From assembly GCA_009602725.1 (NCBI GenBank), contig WELB01000120.1, positions 422,400 to 435,986 of the forward strand: a DNA stretch of 13,587 nucleotides, given 5' to 3'. Position numbers and translations under genes: made by a program. The notes beneath the pieces were generated by a model, which was not told where the DNA came from, did no database searches, and saw nothing but the letters and a program-made list of their open reading frames with translations. Positions 1 to 8,466 of the stretch are shown in pieces (the first letter of the stretch is position 1; each line of letters opens with the position of its first letter). The stretch comes from Spirogloea muscicola. Taxonomy: Eukaryota > Streptophyta > Zygnematophyceae > Spirogloeales > Spirogloeaceae.

Positions 1-236
1 CTGGTCGAGCCTTAGCTGCTGGCACAAGAGCTAGTCAATTGCCGTCCGGTATTCGAGCGTCAGCTAGCGACCTCTATGTGCTGACTCGTGGTTACTGAGC
101 GGGTCAGCTTAGCAGCAGGTGACGTACATTTGTCCAATGTGCTTGCCTTTGTACTTGGCCACACATGGCCTCCCCATCTCTTAATATACACGCATTTCCT
201 TTCTATTCTGGAGACGGCTGTCAAGTAGAAGAAAGA
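1..236. other. Unassigned leading stretch
   Basis: No gene, RNA or repeat can be supported here. A small plus-strand frame opens at 165 but runs straight into the repeat module that starts at 237, and its amino acids are those expected of purine-rich repeat DNA. I treat it as non-coding. Confidence 0.4.
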
Positions 237-346
237 GCTCGCCCATTGAGGATAGGGGCTGGAACAGTCAGCCCAAAAAAGAATGAGCAGAGTACACGAA
301 GCCCAAGAAGAAGGGGGCCAGGCGAAGCACTAAGGCGAAGCACTAA
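237..346 (+). repeat. Dispersed repeat copy (module A then B-like)
   Basis: Module A begins GCTCGCCCATTGAGGAT and ends in GGGGCTGG at 262. It is followed by AACAG and a B-like piece, CAGCCCAAAAAAGAATGAG. The same A module recurs at 6060-6085 (minus), 6546-6571 (plus), 6746-6771 (minus) and 13554-13579 (plus), with about 24 of 26 bases shared in the first and third of these. The copy ends in a purine-rich stretch containing a perfect 13-base tandem duplication (321-346). It is probably a fragment of a mobile or subtelomeric repeat. No coding capacity is convincing. Confidence 0.7.
321..346 (+). repeat. Perfect 13-bp tandem duplication
   Basis: GGCGAAGCACTAA occurs twice back to back, at 321-333 and 334-346, with no mismatch. 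It sits in the purine-rich tail of the repeat copy above. An identical pair suggests a recent replication slip or filled staggered break. Confidence 0.9.
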
Positions 347-652
347 GAAAGAAGCACACAAGAAGAAACAAAGCAGCTACTAACTACTCATTAACCCCTC
401 CTAAGCAGTCGCAAGTAATGCCGCGGCAGGAGCTGTCAGCTGTGAGCACCGCGCTCGCCAGCTGGGGCTGCATACGCGGCTGTGAGCACGCCTAATCACC
501 GTCGCACCGACGGCAGCGTCAATACGGCTTCTGCGCCCAGTAGGGCGCTGCGCAGACTCATGGCAAGCCCTATTCAGCAAGCGCTGGTCGCTTCCAGAAA
601 GAAACTGGAGTGTGTATTTAGTGATGGAGGGCCTGAGTGGACAATTACGAAG

Positions 653-782
653 GGGGCGATGGCTGTGAACACCTGACTGGCTTTCACAGCAGCTTTTACA
701 TCGGATGAAAGGCCTATGAAAGGCTAGCCCAACAAAAAGTAAGCGCTTCCTAAGGGTGCGAGGTTGTGAAAGGCCAATCCGA
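653..782 (+). repeat. Weak dispersed repeat copies (B-like)
   Basis: Three B-module echoes lie here: GGGGGCGATGGCTGTGAA at 653, TGAAAGGCTAGCCCAACAAAA near 717 (partial), and TTGTGAAAGGCCAATCC near 764. They match the core GGCTGTGAAAGGCCAGCCC of the better copies at 6438 and 10039, but with more changes, so they look like older or truncated copies. No gene is seen in the surrounding bases. Confidence 0.45.
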
Positions 783-790
783 ATTGACAA

Positions 791-2170
791 TGCATGAAGA
801 CACAGTAAGCTCCTCTGATTGGCTATGGATTGCTAGTCTTGGGGAAAGGCACAGACTGTAACTAGAATGTGCCAGCAAAGGAGGCCAACCAGTGTGAGAT
901 GACGTTCCACTTCGTCAATTGACCGTTCAACTAAGCTCCTTCTGATAGTCATCAAGCTTTCCTGAACCAACTTGCAATCAATGTTCTTTCTGCAATCCCC
1001 CTTCCAAGCATGCTAGTTCACTGCGTTTGGAATCAGTTTCATGATGATGTTTTGGGAGTAGTAGTAACTTGCACAGCAAGGGAGCCTTGCGTCTGATAGG
1101 TTCGACGTTGTCTCTCTTAGAAGATTTGGCAGTTTCTTATTAGCGAAGATAGAAGTCGCATTTGTTGTGCTACTATGTATGGAGTACTCCAGCACATAAT
1201 TGTTCCACACAGTGGGATCACAGATGTCTTACACAAAGTCTAATAGCTATTGATGGCCGTATTGGTGGGCAGGTTGTGTAGGATATAAGGCTGCATGGAC
1301 GTCTGTACATTGAGAATCAAGATAGGTCCCAGTACACATGCAGTCTGTGTGATACTTCTACCCGAAGACCCCATCAGAAGCTTTACTACTAATAAGCACC
1401 TAGCAGCCTGACTGGAAGAGAGGGTGCTCTTACAAGGTCTAATAATGAAAGCAGGTCTGTCAATCTTCTGAGGCAAGGAAAGGAATACAGATGCTTACAG
1501 ACCATCGCTAGTCGTTCTTACAATCAGGGGCTATGCCAGATGGATGACCAATGAGTTGGTGATGAGCTGCATGAGTTTTTTGTTCAGTCGATTAAGTAAG
1601 ACCAAGATATTGGGTGTGAGGAATGAGGTCATAATGAAAAGAAAGCAAAGGACAAGAACAAATAATGGTTGCATGCTTTCTCGTGCAGGTCTATGATTGA
1701 GGGTGTGATGCATCTACCAAAACAAAGCACTGTCTCCACAAGATACTAAAGATTCAGAAGGACTGTTGCCAGAGTTGACTGTCATCACCAGCAGGTAGTT
1801 TGTGCTCCTTAGGGCCAGAGTCATTACTCTGCAATATTGCCGTTTTCAGTTAAGCTGCGACCCTGCCTCTGTCATCCATATGTCCACTGCCGCTGTTTCC
1901 TCTTGCACTGCGTTGCGAAATGGCATCATAACAAGCCACTAACCTCTCTGCTTCAAGTGCATCAGCATTGATAATATCGACGAGTCAAAAGCCGACTGTT
2001 GTCTGCAGGCAAACCAACAAGAAGCAAGAGTGGCTAGTAGGTCAAAGGGCAGCTCGGTCCAATCTAGCAGCACCACCCGTCATCCTTCGCTTGTAACAAA
2101 ATCTTCATAACGACTGCAAGCTGCCGGCCAACATCAGATGCATGCATACGGACCTGCAACCCTCTCCTCC
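791..2170. other. AT-richer stretch without an assigned gene
   Basis: This stretch is visibly richer in A and T than the rest of the window. Short minus-strand frames occur at 1531-1713, 1240-1476 and 1013-1210. The first is hydrophobic. The other two lie end to end and could be exons of one spliced gene, but I cannot place donor and acceptor sites with confidence and recognise no domain. On the plus strand a frame bounded by TGA runs from 1972 to 2397 and holds TAA/TAG codons near its start, next to basic and Gln-rich residues. Nothing here can be named. Confidence 0.4.
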
Positions 2171-2175
2171 CAAGC

Positions 2176-2397
2176 ATGGACGAAGAGCCTCTTGTGCGTT
2201 CCTGCTTCGACCCTTCAGGTCTCGTTGGATATATCATCAGAGGGTTCTGCTATATGGTAGCACCCGGCGTCACCTGTGGGCATTGCCACACATCTTATGA
2301 GGAACTCCCTACCACTGGTGGGACTCAGTCAGAAAGAAATCCACTCATGGGGTGTATAAGGAACGGGCAATCTTCCTCGCGCTCTTCCTCCACATGA
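2176..2397 (+). CDS. Small hypothetical frame, weakly supported
   Basis: A 73-codon frame opens with ATG at 2176 and ends in TGA. It contains a CGHC pair (around residues 34-37) and a Ser-rich tail, but no recognisable domain. The same frame stays free of TGA upstream to 1972, although it contains four TAA/TAG codons there. It could be an exon end, a shadow or chance. I do not recognise it. Confidence 0.15.
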   Translation: MDEEPLVRSCFDPSGLVGYIIRGFCYMVAPGVTCGHCHTSYEELPTTGGTQSERNPLMGCIRNGQSSSRSSST

Positions 2398-2447
2398 ATT
2401 GGTCAAGAAGCGCTGGAAGAACTCCCAAATAGCATACACCTCGGGAG

Positions 2448-2894
2448 TCAATTACTTCTTAGCCAAGTCCCGCTGTTGGTAGGACCCTCTACTAGGATAG
2501 ATGGCGGCGGACCCCCACAAGAAGATGCCATACCATGCCATATGTCACAAATACCCACTCCGCCATCCCGCACGACCAGGTCCGAAGGCCTCCGCGGTTG
2601 GTCTGGCCGGAGTACTTCTGCGGCAGGGACGCCCATGCCGCGTGTCCGCCAGGCCCAGGCAGAATAGTGCCTGCTCCAAGACTTCTGAAGCTGACGCTTG
2701 CAAGTAAAGAGCAAACCAAGGAAGGCGTGTACTGCATTGTACAACGCCGCCAACAGGGCGTGGGAAGCAGGGTCCATCACATATGTTGCTACTTCCAGGT
2801 GCTCCGAAATAGTGGCGACTTGGTGTACGTCCCCGGCAGAAGGGCCATCAAGATCTGAAGCTGGGTCGAGCTGTGCCAGCTCGACAGATTGCTC
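2448..2894 (-). CDS. Hypothetical coding block, probable exon or C-terminal part
   Basis: The frame is open for 148 codons to a TGA at 2450-2448. The first part is clearly protein-like: an acidic stretch (ELAQLDPASDLDGPSAGDV) leads into a hydrophobic, Ala/Leu-rich helix around 2780-2700 (ALLAALYNAVHAFLGLLF), possibly a membrane or packing helix. The frame also continues upstream in phase across TAA (2897-2895) and TAG (2951-2949) to a TGA at 3014-3012. The piece between them reads SQSISPSSLQPAVQQAE, like a flexible linker. This 63-base piece could instead be removed as a small GC-AG intron, since AG/GCAAGT sits at its start. A second frame with strong G/C third positions exists at 2492-2617, so the 3' half may be spliced or shifted. 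I recognise no family. Confidence 0.4.
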   Translation of the reverse strand, partial: EQSVELAQLDPASDLDGPSAGDVHQVATISEHLEVATYVMDPASHALLAALYNAVHAFLGLLFTCKRQLQKSWSRHYSAWAWRTRGMGVPAAEVLRPDQPRRPSDLVVRDGGVGICDIWHGMASSCGGPPPSILVEGPTNSGTWLRSN

Positions 2895-2980
2895 TTATTC
2901 AGCCTGTTGCACTGCCGGCTGAAGAGAGCTAGGGCTTATAGACTGGGACTACTTGCCTTTCACAGGAATACTGATTTTGG

Positions 2981-3901
2981 TCAAGTCAGGTGCCAATGGT
3001 GGGTTCGCGCTTCAAGGCTGCCATGCAAAGCACAGCTGTCGATTGGTGCACCAGGCCACCAGCAAACATGACCGCCTCCTAAGCCACAATCCCACCAGCA
3101 TGACAGGCAAACAACTGCCGGCCAACTCCATGCACAGTTCATTGCCACTTCATCAGTGGTGCTAGTCTCATGGACAGTCAGACACTTGCCCCCAGAACGG
3201 TACAGCTGTTGAAAGGTCAGCAAAAAGCTTGTTACAAGACTGCAAGGCTGCATATTCCATCTGCAGGAGCCGGTGGCTGATTGCAAGTCCCCATCCAGCA
3301 CTCCTGCAGGAAGGACAACATTGTGAAAGGTACGAGGTTCATATGACTGGAGTGGCAGGGGCTCTTGACGACCCTGGCACTTGTGGGTCTTATCTAATAC
3401 CCGCTGAAGAAGCCACTGAAGAAGCTGTGTGGCTACCAGCTCTGCAAATTTAGCCCAGAGGGTTTGCACGCCTGCCCGTGCTCCCATCCTGCACAACTTC
3501 CATGGTGAGCGATATCTTGCTGCCAGCCCTGGCAACCTGCAGAAGGAGTGCCGTTGCAGTCTCCGGACGTGACATGACCTACTGCTTGTGTGTCTCAGCT
3601 GGCCGCAGTGCCGCAAGGCCACGACATCTGTTTGGCATCTCTTATAACGGGTCGTCTCCTGCCACTGTCTCACGATCCTGAGGCTAAAAGATACAGCAGG
3701 ATGTATACATTGGAGTGGAGGCCATAGGGGCGCTGGAGGCGCCCATGAGGGCGTTGGTGGCAACCATGGCGACGTCGTAAGCAAGGCAGCGAGAGGCGCA
3801 TTGGCCACGGTGGGGAGGCCGCCGTGGACGTCCAAGGAGAGCTGCTGGACGCGCCTTTGGGAGTGCGAGCGCGGAAGGTGGTGGGGTTCAGGGTTGGGCA
3901 A
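2981..3901 (-). CDS. Longest open frame in the window (306 codons), hypothetical
   Basis: This frame has no stop codon for 306 codons and ends at a TGA. That length is unlikely by chance in DNA of roughly 55% GC, so part of it is probably coding. The most protein-like part is around 3455-3240, with helical FAELVATQLLQWLLQRVLDK followed by a Pro/Gln-rich stretch. Near 3120-2990 another minus frame looks better (GGLVHQSTAVLCMAALKREP), and near 3700-3790 a third frame has almost all G/C third positions. I therefore suspect a spliced gene or a frame-shifted relic rather than one intact protein. No domain, catalytic motif or signal peptide is recognisable. It overlaps the upstream extension of the block at 2448-2894. 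Confidence 0.35.
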   Translation of the reverse strand: MPNPEPHHLPRSHSQRRVQQLSLDVHGGLPTVANAPLAALLTTSPWLPPTPSWAPPAPLWPPLQCIHPAVSFSLRIVRQWQETTRYKRCQTDVVALRHCGQLRHTSSRSCHVRRLQRHSFCRLPGLAARYRSPWKLCRMGARAGVQTLWAKFAELVATQLLQWLLQRVLDKTHKCQGRQEPLPLQSYEPRTFHNVVLPAGVLDGDLQSATGSCRWNMQPCSLVTSFLLTFQQLYRSGGKCLTVHETSTTDEVAMNCAWSWPAVVCLSCWWDCGLGGGHVCWWPGAPIDSCALHGSLEARTHHWHLT

Positions 3902-3920
3902 CTAGTATCCACAATTGAGC
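3690..3920 (-). pseudogene. Possible frame-shifted coding relic
   Basis: Reading along the minus strand, G/C-rich third positions are seen in three frames in turn. The first is in the frame containing CPTLNPTTFRARTPK. The second contains RVQQLSLDVHGGLPTVANAP, and the third YDVAMVATNALMGASSAPM, which ends in a TAG. A run of G/C third positions is expected in GC-biased genes and would not normally hop frames within 230 bases. One- or two-base indels in a dead gene would explain it. Sequence error or splicing are alternatives. I do not recognise the protein. Confidence 0.35.
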
Positions 3921-3924
3921 TCAT

Positions 3925-4560
3925 GTGTAACGTGCAAGAGCTTCCTGGCGGGACAGGTCAACTCGGTGGCGACAAGAAGCTATCAAAAGCGGAGACCATG
4001 GGCGTGGAAGGGCAAGCCCGAGACTAAGGATATAAGTAGCAGCAGGAAAGGAGTGGCCCCGCCAATAGCCTGCGGCTGGACGTGCACATCTGAACAGTGC
4101 CAGTCATCGAAGCTACCAGTGTCAAGTAAAGGCTGTCTACTGGACCTGCTATTGTATGCTGGGTTTCACCAAGGCCGTGACCAGTGGTTTAGTGCCTGGA
4201 ATCCTCCAAATTGCCAGTCTAACAAGCTGGCAAAGCGCGGCATTGCGGAGGACTGTTGTATGGCAGAGTGAATGAGGATAAGCACAAGGACAACCAACAT
4301 TGCTGTAGCAGTGTATGGTGAATCTACTGCCCACCTGCAGAAGGCATCAGCTCAACATCAGTACCCTCTCCTTGAAGCAACAAAAGCAACAATGAGCAAT
4401 CACATGCTTTAGCTGCTCAGTATGTGATTCCACTTCTTATGGCCCAGTCCATGGAGATGACAGCTTGCATCAACTCGTATAGCAATTCAACTGGCAAAAT
4501 TTTGTGGGTTATCTCATGCTGGAGAACCAGGTGCAGATATTGCAGGAATGCAGACTTGTG
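3925..4560. other. Unassigned stretch
   Basis: Only shadow-like frames are seen: 3915-4271 on the plus strand and 4149-4334 on the minus strand. Neither shows a domain, a clear composition bias or convincing splice sites. No repeat module of the window's main family is present. Confidence 0.4.
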
Positions 4561-4586
4561 AGATGGCATCATTTATCCCTCCTCGT

Positions 4587-4974
4587 TGCTCATCGCCACC
4601 CTTTCTTGACTCTCCTAGACATTAGGCCATTGGAGCTTTGACATAAGCAGCAACAGGTTGTTTATACATTCACAAACGCTTACAAGACGGCATGACTGAC
4701 ATAGAGGAGTAAAAGCTTGTACCTCTTGATTGGTGAGCGATTTTGGGTACTGATATCCAGCAGCACAAGCTGCAGGTGACCTTTAGCTTCATTATCCAAG
4801 GCTCGCAATATCAGGAAATGCTCGACAATAAAATCGTTACGTGCTGCTTGGAGAAGCCCAGAGCAGGCGGCTGGAAACCACATCTGCAGAGTGATCCCGC
4901 ACATTGTCAATCATTGCATCAGTAGATTTTCCGCAAGCAGTGTCAACGAGAGGAAATGCCTAGAGAGGAAGCAT
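4587..4974 (-). CDS. Hypothetical coding blocks, probably exons of one gene
   Basis: Two overlapping minus frames look coded. The first starts at ATG 4974-4972 and runs to TAA at 4839-4837. It is interrupted only by a TAG at 4962-4960 and contains CGKSTDAMIDNVRDHSADVV followed by SSRLLWASPS. The second lies at about 4904-4680 and contains RNDFIVEHFLILRALDNEAK, then LLLLYVSHAV. It continues in phase past TAA codons to a TGA near 4587. A GTAACG donor at about 4841 and a CAG acceptor after GGTCACCTG near 4770 could join them, but the phase then selects yet another frame. The gene structure is unresolved and no family is recognised. Confidence 0.3.
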
Positions 4975-5048
4975 ACTGTTGACGAATTGCTTCTTAAGTA
5001 TTGGTCAAATGTCATGGCTCGTTTCGTGGTGGAGCTGACAATATATGC

Positions 5049-5711
5049 TCATGCATCATCGGCCTGCAGAGGGTGTTGCAGAGCAAGAGGAACATCCTCA
5101 AGTTGCTTCAAAAGGCATGCGCGTCTGCTCGTGACTCCTTGCCGCATTGTCTGGTTGAAACAAGCTCTGCGCTCTTATGGCCTCACCTTAAGGAATGATC
5201 TGCAGGTGCGAGAGGCTTCTTGCATGGCCTTAAAGTACATCTCAAGGGCCTTCTTGCAAGCTGGTGTCAATGTCATGCCCATCTTGGACAGTTCGGCTTC
5301 TGCAGCTTGAATGTCATCGTAAGCTTGATCCAAGAGCCGAACGAGACTCTCGGCTTTCTGAGGAAGGCTCTGTGACTTCACCGACCATTGACTCAGAACC
5401 CCTTCACCAGTGACCTTGACGACTTTGTGGAAGGTCTGCGGTGCAAGACATGCCAAACATAAGACCAACCTCAAGGAGAGGAAGCCTACAAAGTATTGAT
5501 GAGCAAGCAAGAGATACGAAGCTGCAGAAGACGGAAATGCAGACGAAGTGCTGTGCGGGTTGGCCATAAACATAGGTCCTGCTGCCTGCAGTCTGTTTTG
5601 TGAGCACAATGTACACACATTGCCACATTGTACACGTGTGGAACCTTGTACATTGTGGCGCTTCTTGATGTACCCGTCCGCAAGGCAAGGCAAGGCAGGC
5701 TTCCCTATCAA
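5049..5711 (-). CDS. Hypothetical helical protein, best minus-strand coding block
   Basis: The frame is open for 178 codons to a TAA at 5177-5175, then continues in phase for 42 codons to a TGA at 5051-5049. The segment 5440-5187 is the most convincing coding sequence on this strand. It is helical, charged and Ala-rich (KAESLVRLLDQAYDDIQAAE, then ACKKALEMYFKAMQEASR), typical of a coiled or bundled helix. Before it lies a hydrophobic stretch near 5530-5460 (LSLRLVLCLACLAP) that could be a signal or membrane segment if translation starts near 5575. An acceptor-like CACCGCAG at about 5442 and a donor AAG/GTGAGG at 5187/5186 may mean this segment is an internal exon. An 81-base intron ending at 5106 would also keep the phase and skip the TAA. 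The sequence after the TAA (NQTMRQGVTSRRACLLKQLE) is also protein-like. The family is unknown. Confidence 0.5.
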
Positions 5712-6017
5712 AGTGCAAGTCCTAGGACGGCTGCTCTCACCAATGCTGGCTGGCTGCAGTCACCCTGGCTGGTTGGTGTTGACATGACTAGTGTTAGTGG
5801 AGCAAGATTGAGTGGGCTCTTCCTGCCACCCTTGCTTCCGCTTGAGTCCTGACTCTGGAGTGTCCTCATGTGCGTGCCGCTCCCGGCCTTACCCATGTTC
5901 CTGCGAGCTGCGGGCGACGCACACGGCGTTGTTGTATCGTGTCTGGACTTGCAGCGGCGGCAGCGCCACAGCCTCGCGCGGTGGGAGCTTGGGGTCCGAG
6001 CAGGGGTCTTCTGGCGG
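5712..6017. other. Unassigned stretch
   Basis: Several overlapping short frames occur on both strands, and all look like shadows of one another. No domain, RNA gene or repeat module is seen until the cluster that starts at 6018. Just before this stretch, near 5682-5700, a CAAGG pentamer is repeated three times. Confidence 0.4.
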
Positions 6018-6120
6018 GCCCATGTCCATTCCTTCGGGCTGGCCTCTCCCTCTGCTGTTCCAGCCCATATTCTCAATGGGCGAGCCCTTCTCCCAGCCAC
6101 CAGTCAATCTGGCCGCGCTT
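6018..6120 (-). repeat. Dispersed repeat copy, minus orientation
   Basis: Read on the minus strand, this copy begins with an X segment ending GACTGGTGGCTG (6120-6092). It continues with module A (6085-6060, 24 of 26 bases as in the copy at 237), then AACAG, and then a B-like piece GAGGCCAGCCCGAAGGAATGG (partial) to about 6018. The same X segment introduces the plus-strand copy at 6423, so the two copies form an inverted pair about 300 bases apart. The order of modules differs (X-A-B here, X-B-A there). Confidence 0.75.
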
Positions 6121-6422
6121 TCTTCTGGCGGGATGTGGCAGAAGCGGACGCGACGACGTGGCCGTGCAGATTTGCGCCAGGTGGTCCAGGCTATCCCCGT
6201 GTTACACCTACGCGGACTTCGTGAGGGAAACGTCCGGTGATATCGTTCATTGGCTTGTCGTATTGTTGCCGCCCAGAGAAGAAAGTCGTGCCACCTGGAG
6301 ATCACCGGGCGGCTAGGCGGGCCAAGCCCCCTCACGACCAACCAATGCATCCCCACCCCCCTCCTCCTCCTTTTCCCCCCGTCCCCGCCTTTTTTACTGC
6401 CGGCAAGGGCGTCTTATGATAA

Positions 6423-6576
6423 AGCGGCCCAACTGACTGGTGGCTGTGAAAGGCCAGCCCAAAGGAATGGACAAGGCCTCCAGGAGCCGGATGGCGCAGA
6501 AAGCAAGGTACTGAGTGCTAAGACGGCAGCAAGGAGAAGAAAGGGCCTCGCCCATTGAGGATATGGGCTGGAACAG
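6423..6576 (+). repeat. Dispersed repeat copy, plus orientation, most complete
   Basis: This copy has X (6423-6446), overlapping module B with the intact core GGCTGTGAAAGGCCAGCCC (6442-6460). It continues AAAGGAATGGACAAGG, then about 70 purine-rich bases, then module A (6546-6571) and AACAGG. The B core is self-complementary (GGCTG ... CAGCC) and could form a small hairpin. A short-frame reading exists but ends quickly in TGA. I regard it as non-coding mobile or structural repeat DNA. Confidence 0.75.
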
Positions 6577-6610
6577 GCAAAGGGACTCTCATCAGTAATC
6601 TCTAGCTTAT

Positions 6611-6706
6611 AGCGCCCCGTCTGCCTAGCCTGTGGCTCCGCTGATTTAGTCAAAAGAGACCCTCTTGCATGCGTCTACAGCCGCTCGTTTCATTTCAGCA
6701 GCCGCG
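6611..6706 (+). repeat. Repeat block C, first copy
   Basis: The start (AGCGCCCCGT... to 6638) matches 13098-13125 at 25 of 28 bases. The end (GCCGCTC ... CAGCCGC, 6680-6706) matches 13161-13186 apart from one or two gaps. The middle has diverged. Block C follows a B-A copy here and precedes a B copy at 13219, so it may be another part of the same element. Confidence 0.6.
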
Positions 6707-6714
6707 TTCCCTTT

Positions 6715-6771
6715 CCCCGCTTCTCTATGGGCGAGCACTTTCTTTCCAGCCCCTATCCTCAGTGGACGAGC
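6715..6771 (-). repeat. Two module A copies in tandem, minus orientation
   Basis: Two A-like copies are seen on the minus strand. One at 6736-6715 resembles the copy at 13554 (both have GAGAAG after the CCCAT core). The other at 6771-6746 is close to the copy at 237, with two changes near its start. They point opposite to the copy at 6546 and sit just beyond block C. Confidence 0.65.
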
Positions 6772-7720
6772 ACTTTCTTCTTTCCCACCCTCCCACTTCC
6801 CCTCAGTTTCTAACTACTTTGTCGCTGAGACTTTCTCGCCGCCACTGCTTCTCCCGCAAGCCGAGCCAACTTCGCCCCAGGAGCGGCGGCGCGCTTGCCG
6901 CCAGCAGGGCTTCCACAACCTCGCTGTATGTATAAGCGGCCCCAAAGCCCCGTCTCTCCAACGCCCTTGGCAGACGAACCTCCGCCTATACGTGTACGCC
7001 CCGCCTAAACCCTTCTGCCAGTCCACTCTCGCCAGGGGTTTTTCGTTAGCGAGCTCCGCGTTCAACACTCGCTTCCCTCTACTCGCAGGCTGCGGTCCTC
7101 GGCGGCAGCACCTGTCTCGGCGGACGTTGTGCACGACCAGGTTTGGAAAGCATCGCGACCTCTTTGAGCTGCCGCCATCCCTTGGAAGCGGACAATGTAG
7201 GTGAGGGCACCTCCAGAAGCGCCAGCCTCGCAATGCCCCTTCTATGACCCATTCTGAGAACTTTGCTGTGACTGCACATGCTTATCAAATTGGCACCTTG
7301 CCTCCGGTCAACCCATTGCCGGCTAGCATGTCCAGCCCGTCACGAACTCCATGGTTGGAAGCACTGCGCTGCTTCCTTGCTTGCAAACCCACTCGAGCCG
7401 GCTCCACGTAGCTCCTCTCACTCACAATGGCTTGGGGTCAACTTCCCCAGTTATAGGGTTGTACAAGCGCGGCACTCTGTCTGCTGTTGAGCTTTGCACT
7501 AGCCTCTCAGGCACTCTGGCACCAACAAGCCCCTCGACACAAGAGACAGCGCTCAATAGACGTGAGCCCTTATCCTCTACGTTAATGGCTGCAATTATGG
7601 CTTTGGAAGGAAGTCCATGAGGCCACGAGCAGGTTCAGAATGGAGGGACAAGACTCAGTAATGTGTCAAATATACAGACCAAGACCCACAGTATCACAAC
7701 CATGCAGCAACAGATTTTTG
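6772..7720. other. Unassigned, GC-rich then neutral stretch
   Basis: The longest frame touching this stretch (6665-7204, plus) begins inside the repeat cluster and is Pro/Ser-rich with no domain. Minus frames at 6814-7233 are its shadows. From 7205 to 7720 only short frames occur. No RNA gene or clear splice-bounded exon was found. Confidence 0.4.
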
Positions 7721-7721
7721 A

Positions 7722-8430
7722 GAGACAATGCCTGGCGCAGTGAGTACTGCTCGATGTAACCGTGTGCCAGCTAGGCCTCCAAGGATTCCGACTGTCCTAC
7801 TGTCTGAACATCCTTACGATGCAACCAGTTCCTTCTATGTTATGCTGCAGGTTGTTTCCATGTTCAAAAAGAGTGGCTGTGAGGCGAGCGGACAAAGCGT
7901 TCCTCTTAGTGAGGTAATCATGATGTCAGGAGTCAGTCTGTCTCTATTCAGAACAACACATGTGTGTTTAAGAACAGGTGCTGGAAATAACTTGAGAATG
8001 ACAGGCTTGCCTTCTTATGTAGGCACAGTACAAAATGCAGTTGTGATGCTTCCACGTGCTTCCAGCTTCCAAGCATAGTTGGTCGTGATCTGGGGGCTGG
8101 GTTCTTCTTGCTAGCAACGTGTTCCACAGCTTGCCACTGGTCAGTACACAAATGCACCATGGAACGGTAGTAGGTGGCAGCTACTGTGGTCATTTCTGGT
8201 CATTGTGTTTCACCCCAGACGAAGCCCTCGGCTCAGAGGTTAAGATTTCGTGTTCAGACGCGATTCTCCTCATGAGCACTGCAGATTTGTGAGTCTGACT
8301 AATTTTGGTCACAATTCTCCACCCCTGCAGGGCTGCAAGTTGACGTAAGGAGAAGCTGAGTTGATTCATAGCTGCTTTTGTGACATGCAGGCCGGTTTTA
8401 AAAACGTTGCTGCTACATGTCTACGAAGAC
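7722..8430 (+). CDS. Hypothetical frame, interrupted by TAA/TAG codons
   Basis: From ATG 7728 the frame is open for 116 codons to a TAG at 8076-8078. It then stays free of TGA to about 8430 while passing several TAG/TAA codons. The first part contains LLSEHPYDATSSFYVMLQ and reads as plausible protein. Splice-like sites exist, such as an acceptor TGACATGCAG near 8390. From there a different frame reads TLLLHVYEDIELLVAQ before a GTAGGAG donor at about 8452, and may be an exon. I do not recognise a domain and cannot choose between exons, recoding and chance. Confidence 0.25.
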
Positions 8431-8466
8431 ATTGAGCTCCTTGTAGCTCAGGTAGGAGTACTGTGA

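Noticed and set aside
5608-5660. Imperfect inverted repeat around CCACATTGTAC ... GTACATTGTGG
   Set aside because: Short and imperfect, with no flanking duplication or known RNA fold. It could be chance.
5708-6356. Overlapping frames of 118-155 codons on both strands
   Set aside because: Mutually overlapping, GC-rich, running through the repeat copy at 6018-6120, with no motif to favour any of them.
6665-7204. Plus-strand frame of 179 codons
   Set aside because: It begins inside the repeat cluster (block C and module A), is Pro/Ser-rich, shows no domain and is overlapped by equally long shadow frames.
8220-8290. tRNA-like spacing near CTCAGAGGTTAAGATTTCG
   Set aside because: No acceptor stem pairing and no T-loop consensus could be found, so it is not a tRNA.
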